NCBI RefSeq assembly: GCF_003123685.1
Contig: NZ_QCYJ01000130.1
Location: 124,001-188,000, forward strand
Source of the DNA: Nocardia aurea
GTDB taxonomy: Bacteria > Actinomycetota > Actinomycetes > Mycobacteriales > Mycobacteriaceae
Reading direction: 5' to 3'
DNA: 64,000 bases
Positions 1 through 33,502 of this stretch are shown in pieces. How positions within the stretch are numbered: the first letter of the stretch is position 1; every line of letters starts with the position of its first letter. Made by a program: the position numbers and the translations under genes. The notes beneath the pieces are model-generated. The model made no database searches, was not told the DNA's origin, and saw only the letters and a program-made list of their open reading frames with translations.

Positions 1-26619
<26,619 letters not shown>

Positions 26620-27213
26620 CCCAAACCTCGCTTCCGGAACACCACGCAAGCGCTCCCCGACGACACCCGGACAGGACGCTCACCGATCGAAGGGTGGCGC
26701 CTGCTCATCCAGGTTCAGTTCTCGTACAAATCAGGCAAAAATGTTCATTGGCACTATCTGTCCAAGACCGATCTTGTTACATGGGCCCGGCCGTGCCACT
26801 TACCCGCCGACCGGCCGAGCCGGGATCTTCAGTGCTGATCACCGGAACAATCTACCGTCGCCCCCCATGCCCGACCAACCAAGATCCATAGCTGTCCCAC
26901 ATTATGCCAGGCAGGGGACTCGAGGTCGGTTTGCTGGGAACCTGTCGGAGTTGTCACAGGGTGAATCCCGGGCGGTGCGTTCCCGAGGGGTGTAGAACGA
27001 GCCGGGGCACCGAGGACGAGCGCTGACCTGCGATCGGGAGCAGATTCGCATTCGGGCAGTTGCCGCTGCGGCCGAGCGCGGGCGGTGTCTAGCGTCGGCG
27101 CGAAGTCGCCACCGATCAGTCCGGGGGCGTTCTACTGGACTATTCGCAGGAGATCTACTGGACCATTCGCAGGCGCTCGCATGGGTCTCACGGCCGAAGC
27201 GGTCGGCAGTCCA
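26620..27213. other. Intergenic stretch upstream of the NRPS
   Basis: No convincing gene is seen here. The part next to the NRPS (26,690-26,800) is less GC-rich than its surroundings and presumably carries the NRPS promoter. It includes a small inverted repeat, CAAGACCGATCTTG, at 26,763-26,776. The sequence from about 26,830 to 27,210 has no ORF with coding-like composition. Confidence 0.5.
27131..27173. repeat. Tandem 20-bp direct repeat, one mismatch
   Basis: TCTACTGGACTATTCGCAGG (27,131-27,150) is followed after three bases by TCTACTGGACCATTCGCAGG (27,154-27,173). Short repeated units of this size occur at the ends of some insertion sequences (for example IS21-like elements), but no transposase is present, so this may be a decayed end. 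Confidence 0.6.
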
Positions 27214-27363
27214 CGAGGCCTCAGTAGCGGCGTCCACGCCTGCGCTGCGGATTCTGCGGACGATCTCACCGAGTAGGGCGTTCGATCCGCCCCCGATGAC
27301 CGCGACTCCCACGAGATCGAGTCTCGCGGCCCGTCGGTAGACCTCGAGGTCAGGGCAGTTGAA
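27214..27363 (-). pseudogene. Possible gene remnant (about 50 codons)
   Basis: One minus-strand frame has coding-like composition from about 27,363 to 27,214. It begins FNCPDLEVYRRAARLD and continues through VGVAVIGGGSNALLGEIV. The same frame then degenerates into arginine/proline-rich, non-coding-looking sequence as it approaches the direct repeats at 27,131-27,173. I do not recognise the family. It could be the tail of a lost gene or chance, since no start with a ribosome site is visible. Confidence 0.3.
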
Positions 27364-27367
27364 CCGA

Positions 27368-27697
27368 CTACGCGACTTTGATGCTGTGCGGTCCCACGCT
27401 CACAGTGATATCGAGATGCCCGCCGAGCGCTCGCGCATACCCGCGGAGGGTGTCCAGTTCCATCGCCGACAGGTCGCCGCTCTCGATCTGCGAGACCCGC
27501 GACTGTGAGACGCCGAGCGCGGCGGCGACTTCGGCTTGGGACTTTCCCACCGACTTGCGCAACTCCTTGAGGTGATGCCCCGCGATGAAGGAATCGAGTC
27601 GCGCGGAGGCCACAGCCCGAACCTCGGGATTGCCCATTTCCGGCTGCAGGCTGTGGGCCTCCGCCTTGACCTCACGCCAATTGCGCGCAGGGCTCAT
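27368..27697 (-). CDS. higA: HigA-like XRE-family antitoxin
   Basis: A 109-residue protein with a Cro/C1-type helix-turn-helix at about residues 42-95, including KSQAEVAAALGVSQSRVSQIE. Family members bind and neutralise the partner toxin and repress their own operon. Its start overlaps the stop of the upstream toxin gene by 4 bases (ATGA). The toxin-first order is typical of higBA loci. The symbol rests on gene order and family, not on a tested activity. Confidence 0.85.
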   Translation of the reverse strand: MSPARNWREVKAEAHSLQPEMGNPEVRAVASARLDSFIAGHHLKELRKSVGKSQAEVAAALGVSQSRVSQIESGDLSAMELDTLRGYARALGGHLDITVSVGPHSIKVA

Positions 27698-28062
27698 GTC
27701 TCCTCCTTCTTCTCGATGCGGTAGTCGGCGTATCGTTTCTCCGCCAACGGAATCGCGCTGTCATACCAGCGTGACCATCGCCCGGCCTTGTCGCCCGCGA
27801 CCAGGACGATCGCCTCGCGGTCGGGATCGAACACGAACAGCAGGCGGATCTCCGAGGTGCCGCAAGAACCCGGACGAAGTTCCTTCAGGTTGCGCAGTCG
27901 ACTGTGCTCGAGGGTGTCGACGAGCGGGCGGCCGAGCGCTGGGCCGACCATGGATAGCCGGTCGAGAGCCTGCTCGATCTGGACAGCGGTCGCGGGGTCG
28001 GACACGCAAAGCTTCATGAACCAGTCGTCTACCGGCTCCAGCAGGACGATTTCCCAGGCCAC
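27694..28062 (-). CDS. higB: HigB/RelE-like toxin (phage Gp49-like family)
   Basis: A 122-residue protein starting at GTG. The LEHSRLRNLKELRPG segment followed by an EIRLLFVFDPDREAIVLVAGDK strand pair is characteristic of the RelE/HigB-type Gp49-like toxins, which usually cleave mRNA on the ribosome. It is translationally coupled to the XRE antitoxin downstream. The family call is good, but the cleavage activity is inferred. Confidence 0.83.
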   Translation of the reverse strand: MAWEIVLLEPVDDWFMKLCVSDPATAVQIEQALDRLSMVGPALGRPLVDTLEHSRLRNLKELRPGSCGTSEIRLLFVFDPDREAIVLVAGDKAGRWSRWYDSAIPLAEKRYADYRIEKKEET

Positions 28063-28073
28063 AGGGAAAATAT

Positions 28074-28090
28074 AACATAGAGCTAATGTT
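28074..28090. promoter_or_regulatory. Candidate operator/promoter of the higBA pair
   Basis: AACAT-7-ATGTT is an inverted repeat in an AT-rich patch just upstream of the toxin GTG start. On the minus strand the same patch contains TATGTT/TATATT, which could serve as a -10 element. The XRE antitoxin would be expected to bind here. Confidence 0.45.
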
Positions 28091-28277
28091 TACCGACCGC
28101 ACTGCGATTTCGCCGGCGATGCTCGGACAGCGGCGGCGCATGCGCGTCATCAGCGATTGATGGTCGCCGATGACATGGAGTGGGGCAGAAGTTACTCGAA
28201 GTGGAGTCGGCCGAACTGCCTGTTCGCCAGTGGGCCACTGCGGCTGAATCGCGTCGAGGGCGCTCTCCGCGTACGGA

Positions 28278-28736
28278 TCAGAGGGCTATCGGTCGGTAGG
28301 CGAGAGCGGCGTCGGCGATCTGCTCGGCGGTCGCGTCCCGAAGGTCGGCGGGCGGGTGATAGATCAGGTTGGTGGGGGCCGGGTGGGGCACGTTGGTCCG
28401 GAACAGGAGCAGGTAGTAGTCGGCGTCCGGGTCGGCGGCGCGGATTCTGCGCACGATTTCGACGAGTTCGTCGCGGGTGATGTCGGGGACGCGGGGGTGG
28501 GCCGGGCGTGCGGCTTCCTGGGCGAAGTCGAGCAGGTCGCGGTAGGAGCTGTACTCGACGAAGTCGGTGAAGTCGTAGTCGTGGCCGGTGTGCTGGTTGA
28601 ACGCGGCGATGACGGCGATGGCGGCGTCGGGGTCGCCGGTGGTGATCAGGTGGTCGATGCGCTCTATTTCGCGGGCGAGGGCGGCGAGGTATTCGGGGGC
28701 GACGGGCGGCGGGAGTAGTTCCGGTCTGAGGTCCAT
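28278..28736 (-). CDS. Hypothetical protein
   Basis: A 152-residue acidic soluble protein with no signal peptide or membrane segment. It has a proline-rich start (LRPELLPPPVAPEYLAALA) and a YDFTDFVEYSSYRDLLDF segment in the middle. It lies 28 bases downstream of cobM on the same strand, so the two may be cotranscribed. I do not recognise a functional family. Confidence 0.7.
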   Translation of the reverse strand: MDLRPELLPPPVAPEYLAALAREIERIDHLITTGDPDAAIAVIAAFNQHTGHDYDFTDFVEYSSYRDLLDFAQEAARPAHPRVPDITRDELVEIVRRIRAADPDADYYLLLFRTNVPHPAPTNLIYHPPADLRDATAEQIADAALAYRPIAL

Positions 28737-28764
28737 GTGCTCTCCAGGTGCACCGAGGGACGAA

Positions 28765-29529
28765 TCAGCGTGGGGCGGTGGAGGTTCGGCGGTCGCGAGC
28801 CGGGTCGTAGAGGTGCGAGGTGGTGCAGGTGATCGCGGGGGTGAGGGCCCGGCCGACGAGAACGACGGCGGCCTGGCGCAGGGTGGCGGCCTCGACCTGA
28901 TCGGCGATGTCGGCGAGCGTGCCGCGCAGGATCAGTTGGTCGGGCTGGCTGGCCCGGTAGACGACGGCGACGGGACAGTCGGAGCCGTAGTCGGCGGCCA
29001 GTTCGTCGGCCAACGGGCGGATGCGGGTGATGGCCAGGTGGAGGACCAGGGTGGCTCCGGTGCGGGCGAAATTCGCCAGCGCCTCGGATTCGGGCATCGC
29101 GGTGGAGCGCGCCCGGGTGCGGGTGAGGACCACCGATTGGACCACCTCGGGAACGGTCAGCTCGGTGCCGAGGAGGGCGGCGGCCGCGGCATAGGCGGGC
29201 ACGCCGGGGGTGATGTCCCACGAAACGCCGTGGGCGTCGAGACGGCGGGTCTGCTCGGTGAGGGCCGAATAGATCGACGGGTCACCCGAGCACAGCCGGG
29301 CGACATCGCTTCCGGATTCGTGGGCCCGCACCAGATGGCCGGTGATCTGGTCGATGTCCAGGTGCTGAGTGTCGATCAACTCGGCGTCCGGCGAGCAGTG
29401 CGCCAGGACTTCCGGGTCCAGGTAGGTGCCCGCGTAGAGGCAGACCGGGGAGGTCCGCAGAAGGTCGACCGCTCGTACGGTCAGCAGGTCCGCCGCTCCC
29501 GGCCCGGCCCCGATGAAGTGCACGGTCAT
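28765..29529 (-). CDS. cobM: Precorrin-4 C11-methyltransferase
   Basis: A 254-residue S-adenosylmethionine-dependent methyltransferase of the corrin pathway, which methylates C11 of precorrin-4. The N-terminal MTVHFIGAGPGAADLLTVRA, the LCSGDPSIYSALTEQ motif near residue 80-95 and ITPGVPAYAAAAALLG are characteristic of CobM/CbiF. I chose the ATG at 29,529 because the conserved protein begins MTVHFIGAGPG, although the frame stays open further upstream. No other cobalamin gene is in the window. Confidence 0.92.
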   Translation of the reverse strand: MTVHFIGAGPGAADLLTVRAVDLLRTSPVCLYAGTYLDPEVLAHCSPDAELIDTQHLDIDQITGHLVRAHESGSDVARLCSGDPSIYSALTEQTRRLDAHGVSWDITPGVPAYAAAAALLGTELTVPEVVQSVVLTRTRARSTAMPESEALANFARTGATLVLHLAITRIRPLADELAADYGSDCPVAVVYRASQPDQLILRGTLADIADQVEAATLRQAAVVLVGRALTPAITCTTSHLYDPARDRRTSTAPR

Positions 29530-29611
29530 GCGTGGGAGTCTAGGCGGCGGGTCGGCGGGCGTCGTCGACACCCGTGCGCGGATGCTCCGGGACGGACAGA
29601 ACCGGAACGCC

Positions 29612-30037
29612 TCAAGCAGTGGCGTCGAAATGCGCGATGATCTTCGTCGGGTGCACGCGCACGACCAACTCCCCCGGCACGGCGTTGCGTTTGCCGAATT
29701 CCTCCGCGCGGTCCGCACCCATGTACCGCCCACCGAGCGCGGTCGCGGTGCGCAAGAGTTCGTCGGGATCCTCGGACAGGGTGACCGTGCCCTGAATCTG
29801 CACGGAACCGTAGGGCGGTTCCTCCTGGTCGACGACGAGGGCGACGCGACGATCCCTGGCGAAGGCCTTGCCCTTGCCGGTGTATTTGCCGGTGTTGAAG
29901 ACGATCGTGTCGTCCTCGACGAGGAACCAGATCGGGGTGACCAGCGGTCGACCGTCGGCCGCGACGATGGCGACCTTGCCCGTTCGTGTTCCATGGGACA
30001 GGAATTCGCGCACCTGGGGATCGGATAACGAGGCCAT
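29612..30037 (-). CDS. PPOX-class F420-dependent oxidoreductase
   Basis: A 141-residue split-barrel flavin/F420-binding protein of the pyridoxamine 5'-phosphate oxidase superfamily. It shows KVAIVAADGRPLVTPIWFLV at the N-terminus, KGKAFARDRRVALVVD in the middle and GRYMGADRAEEFGKR near the C-terminus, as in actinobacterial F420-dependent PPOX enzymes. Its substrate cannot be read from the sequence. It lies about 80 bases upstream of cobM on the same strand. Confidence 0.85.
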   Translation of the reverse strand: MASLSDPQVREFLSHGTRTGKVAIVAADGRPLVTPIWFLVEDDTIVFNTGKYTGKGKAFARDRRVALVVDQEEPPYGSVQIQGTVTLSEDPDELLRTATALGGRYMGADRAEEFGKRNAVPGELVVRVHPTKIIAHFDATA

Positions 30038-30140
30038 CGACTCACCCTAGGGCCGGTCACGACTCCTCGCGCGCAAGCGGTCGTGCGTGTTCACACGGCG
30101 CGGCGTTGATCGATGGTGTCACCGTGGCCATCATGGCGAG

Positions 30141-31106
30141 GTGACGTCGTTCAGCCTTGCCGAGCCACCGCTTTTCACTCGCCTGCGCGACGCCTCGCGC
30201 GTGCTGATCGCCGGAGCGGGCGGCGGATTCGATGTGTACGGTGGCCTGCCGCTCGCCGTAGCGCTGGAAGGGCTCGGTAAGAAGGTGTATCTGGCGAACC
30301 TGTCGTTCAGCGACCTGGCCAGGACCCCGCTCGAAGATTGGCTGGCGCCGGGCGTGGCCGCCGTCGAGCCCGAGACGGTCGGCAACGACGACTACTTTCC
30401 CGAGCGCAGCCTGGCACGTTGGCTCGCGCTCACCGGTCGCGCGCCGGTCGTGTACGCATTCCCCCGATCCGGCGTCCGGCCCCTGCGCGCGGCCTATGCC
30501 GCGCTTGTCGAACAGCTGAAGCTGGACGCCGTCGTACTGGTGGACGCGGGCACCGACATCCTGTTGCGCGGCGACGAGACCGGACTCGGCACTCCGCACG
30601 AGGATATGACCAGCCTCGCGGCCGTGGCCGGGCTGGACGACATCACCCGATTGGTGGTGTCGGTCGGTTTCGGCGTCGACGCGTATCACGGGGTCTGTCA
30701 CGCACACGTGCTCGAGAATCTCGCGGCGCTGCAACGGCAGAACGCGTTCCTCGGAGGGCTCTCCATACCGCTGGACAGCCAGGAAGGCGCGGCCTATCTC
30801 GCGGCGGTCGACCACTCGCTGGCCGAAACGCCTCTGCGCCCGAGCATCGTCCACTCCCAGATCGCCGGTGCGTTGCGCGGCGAATTCGGTGATGTCCACA
30901 CCACCGACCGCACCCACGGCACCGAACTGTTCGTGAACCCGCTCATGGCGATGTACGTCGCCGTCGAACTCCCGGCGCTGGCGCGCACGATCGAATACCT
31001 GCCACTGCTCGAGCCGACCGAGGATGCCTACCAGGTGGCGCGGGTGATCGAAGCCCACCTGACGGCTCGGTCCAGCCCACGCCCTTTCAGGCCCATTCCG
31101 CACTGA
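30141..31106 (+). CDS. DUF1152 family protein
   Basis: About 321 residues. The N-terminal LFTRLRDASRVLIAGAGGGFDVYGGLPLA, with a glycine-rich nucleotide-binding-like loop, and the later DAGTDILLRGDETGLGTP segment match the DUF1152 family, whose function is unknown. Conserved family sequence begins close to the GTG at 30,141, which I took as the start. An in-frame GTG at 30,087 gives an 18-residue longer product. It is divergent from the PPOX/cobM genes. Confidence 0.8.
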   Translation: MTSFSLAEPPLFTRLRDASRVLIAGAGGGFDVYGGLPLAVALEGLGKKVYLANLSFSDLARTPLEDWLAPGVAAVEPETVGNDDYFPERSLARWLALTGRAPVVYAFPRSGVRPLRAAYAALVEQLKLDAVVLVDAGTDILLRGDETGLGTPHEDMTSLAAVAGLDDITRLVVSVGFGVDAYHGVCHAHVLENLAALQRQNAFLGGLSIPLDSQEGAAYLAAVDHSLAETPLRPSIVHSQIAGALRGEFGDVHTTDRTHGTELFVNPLMAMYVAVELPALARTIEYLPLLEPTEDAYQVARVIEAHLTARSSPRPFRPIPH

Positions 31107-31231
31107 CCGGTCCGCACATCCGGCGATCCGATCACCTCGTGACCGGTGACCTCCGCCGAATTCGGCCCGCCGCCAGGCTTACTCGACGCATCAAGAGGTA
31201 CGCGAGTGGGCTCCGCGCTCAGCGCGATCCC

Positions 31232-31825
31232 TCACCCCAGCGCGGTCAGCGCCATCCGGCGCAGAATCGGCCGCGTGCGCGCCGCCGTCGCCGAGGTCGC
31301 GCTGTGCGGTGTCGAGTTGATCAGGCCGAATGCCGCGTGCGCTTGGACGCGCGCGGCTTCCTCCGCGAGCCCCGGATGCAGGTCGCGCAGGACCGATACC
31401 CAGATCTCCACGTATTGCCGCTGCATCCGGCGCAGATCCCGACGGGCGGAGGCGGGGACGTTGTCGAGGTCGCGGTCCTGGATGCGGATGAGTTCGGGTT
31501 CGCCGAGCGCGAAGTCGAGGTGGAAATCGACCAGGCCCGCGAGCGCGGCCTCGGGTGAGGCGGTGTCGGCGACGACGCGTTTGCCGCCGTCGAGCAGGCG
31601 CTGGCTGATGCCGAGGAGGAGTTCGGTGAGCAGCGCTTCTTTGCTCGGGAAGTGCCGGTAGACGGCGGGGCCGCTGATGCCGACGGCGGCGCCGAGGTCG
31701 TCGAGGCGCACGCCGAGGAAGCCGCGATCGGCGATGAGCCGGGCTCCGGCGTCGAGCAACTGCCTGCGACGGTCCGCTTTGAGCTGCTCACGACGGGTGA
31801 GTGTGCCGGGTTCTGTGTCCGCCAC
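31232..31825 (-). CDS. TetR-family regulator of the adjacent acyl-CoA carboxylase operon
   Basis: A 197-residue regulator starting at GTG, preceded on its strand by AAAGGGGG. The helix-turn-helix lies at residues about 20-60 (VRLDDLGAAVGISGPAVYRHFPSKEALL). It is transcribed divergently from accD1, and the two perfect inverted repeats between them are plausible binding sites. In M. tuberculosis a TetR gene (Rv2506) sits in the same neighbourhood. Control by a branched-chain acyl-CoA is inferred, not shown. Confidence 0.9.
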   Translation of the reverse strand: MADTEPGTLTRREQLKADRRRQLLDAGARLIADRGFLGVRLDDLGAAVGISGPAVYRHFPSKEALLTELLLGISQRLLDGGKRVVADTASPEAALAGLVDFHLDFALGEPELIRIQDRDLDNVPASARRDLRRMQRQYVEIWVSVLRDLHPGLAEEAARVQAHAAFGLINSTPHSATSATAARTRPILRRMALTALG

Positions 31826-31857
31826 CTGTGCCCCCTTTCCCGACTCTGGACAACTCG

Positions 31858-31873
31858 GTTAATCAAGATTAAC
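31858..31873. promoter_or_regulatory. Perfect palindrome, candidate TetR operator
   Basis: GTTAATCAAGATTAAC has 7-bp perfect arms around AA. It lies 32 bases upstream of the TetR start and 45 bases upstream of the accD1 start, so one bound regulator could control both directions. Confidence 0.7.
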
Positions 31874-31881
31874 CTGAATCT

Positions 31882-31901
31882 CAGTTATCGGCGACTAACT
31901 G
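31882..31901. promoter_or_regulatory. Second inverted repeat in the TetR/accD1 spacer
   Basis: CAGTTATCGGCGACTAACTG has 6-bp perfect arms. It lies between the first palindrome and the accD1 start and could be a second operator. Confidence 0.5.
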
Positions 31902-31918
31902 GATGGCAGGACGGCGTG

Positions 31919-33502
31919 ATGACGGTTACCCAAGAAGTCGACAATCGCAGCGCCCACCGGGTGCTGGTCGGCGACCTGCGGGATCGACTGGCAACGGCGG
32001 CGCTCGGCGGGCCCGCCAAGGCGCGTGAGCGGCATGTGGCGCGCGGCAAACTGCTTCCCAGGGAGCGGGTGGATCAACTTCTCGATCCCGGCAGCCCGTT
32101 CCTGGAGCTGTCCCCGCTGGCGGCGACCGGGATGTACGACGACGAATGTCCCGGCGCGGGGGTGATCACCGGGATCGGCCGGGTCTCGGGGCGCGAATGC
32201 GTGATCGTCGCCAACGACGCGACGGTCAAGGGCGGCACCTACTACCCGATGACGGTGAAGAAGCATCTGCGCGCTCAGGAAGTGGCGTTGCAGAACGAGC
32301 TGCCGTGCATCTACCTGGTCGACTCCGGCGGCGCGTTCCTGCCGCGCCAGGACGAGGTGTTCCCGGACCGGGAGCATTTCGGACGCATCTTCTTCAACCA
32401 GGCGACCATGAGCGCCAAGGGAATTCCGCAGATCGCGGCGGTCATGGGCTCGTGCACGGCGGGTGGCGCGTATGTGCCCGCCATGAGCGACGAGGCCGTG
32501 ATCGTGCGTGATCAGGGCACGATCTTCCTCGGCGGCCCGCCGCTGGTGAAGGCGGCGACCGGCGAGGTCGTCAGCGCGGAGGATCTCGGTGGCGGCGCGC
32601 TGCATTCGCGCACCTCCGGTGTGACCGACCATCTGGCCGACGACGACCGGGACGCGCTGCGCATCGTGCGACGCATCGTCGCCACGTTCGCCCCGCGCGC
32701 GGCGACTCCGTGGGAAGTCCTGCCGAGCACGCCACCGGCCGTGCCGGATTCCGATCTCTACGACGTGGTCCCCGTCGATCTGCGCACCCCCTACGACGTG
32801 CGCGAGGTCATCGCACGCATCGTGGACGGCGGCGAGGGTTTCCACGAATTCAAAGCCGAATACGGCAAGACCCTGGTGACCGGATTCGCCCGCATCCACG
32901 GGCATCCCGTCGGCATCATCGCCAACAACGGCGTCCTGTTCGGCGAATCCGCCATGAAGGGCGCGCATTTCATCGAGCTGTGCGACAAGCGCAAGACGCC
33001 GCTGTTGTTCTTGCAGAACATCACCGGATTCATGGTCGGGCGCGATTACGAAGCGGGCGGTATCGCCAAACACGGCGCGAAGATGGTGACGGCGGTCGCG
33101 TGCGCGCGGGTGCCGAAACTCACCGTCGTGATCGGCGGCTCCTACGGCGCGGGCAACTACTCCATGTGCGGGCGCGCGTATTCGCCGCGCTTCCTGTGGA
33201 TGTGGCCCAATGCCAGGATCTCGGTGATGGGCGGTGAGCAGGCGGCCTCGGTGCTGTCGACCGTGCGCGGCGACCAGCTCGACAGCAGCGGCAACCCCTG
33301 GTCCGCCGAGGACGAGGAGGCGTTCAAGGCGCCGATCCGCGACCAGTACGAGCACCAGGGCAATCCGTACTACTCCACGGCGCGCCTGTGGGATGACGGC
33401 GTGATCGATCCCGCCGACACCAGAACCATTCTCGGCCTGTCCCTTTCGGTCTGCGCGCAAGCGCCGCTCGAACCCGTTTCCTACGGCGTCTTCCGGATGT
33501 GA
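31919..33502 (+). CDS. accD1: Acyl-CoA carboxylase beta (carboxyltransferase) subunit, AccD1-like
   Basis: A 527-residue carboxyltransferase that moves CO2 from carboxybiotin to an acyl-CoA, probably 3-methylcrotonyl-CoA in leucine breakdown. Family signatures include ARGKLLPRERVDQLLDPGSPF, YLVDSGGAFLPRQDEVFPD, GSCTAGGAYVPAMSDE, NNGVLFGESAMKGAHFIELC and GGSYGAGNYSMCGRAY, as in methylcrotonyl-CoA carboxylase beta chains. Length matches mycobacterial AccD1. I chose the ATG at 31,919, preceded by GGCAGG; the frame is open further upstream but crosses the operators. It is the first gene of a five-gene operon. Confidence 0.92.
   Translation: MTVTQEVDNRSAHRVLVGDLRDRLATAALGGPAKARERHVARGKLLPRERVDQLLDPGSPFLELSPLAATGMYDDECPGAGVITGIGRVSGRECVIVANDATVKGGTYYPMTVKKHLRAQEVALQNELPCIYLVDSGGAFLPRQDEVFPDREHFGRIFFNQATMSAKGIPQIAAVMGSCTAGGAYVPAMSDEAVIVRDQGTIFLGGPPLVKAATGEVVSAEDLGGGALHSRTSGVTDHLADDDRDALRIVRRIVATFAPRAATPWEVLPSTPPAVPDSDLYDVVPVDLRTPYDVREVIARIVDGGEGFHEFKAEYGKTLVTGFARIHGHPVGIIANNGVLFGESAMKGAHFIELCDKRKTPLLFLQNITGFMVGRDYEAGGIAKHGAKMVTAVACARVPKLTVVIGGSYGAGNYSMCGRAYSPRFLWMWPNARISVMGGEQAASVLSTVRGDQLDSSGNPWSAEDEEAFKAPIRDQYEHQGNPYYSTARLWDDGVIDPADTRTILGLSLSVCAQAPLEPVSYGVFRM

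Noticed and set aside
29530..30060. Extension of the cobM frame upstream to 30,060
   Set aside because: That part is the shadow of the PPOX gene in another frame. CobM family proteins begin at MTVHFIGAGPG.
30057..31103. A 348-codon minus-strand frame antisense to the DUF1152 gene
   Set aside because: The plus-strand product has clear family motifs; the antisense product has none.
31652..31918. N-terminal extension of accD1 by 89 codons
   Set aside because: It overlaps the divergent TetR gene and the operator palindromes, and has no AccD homology.
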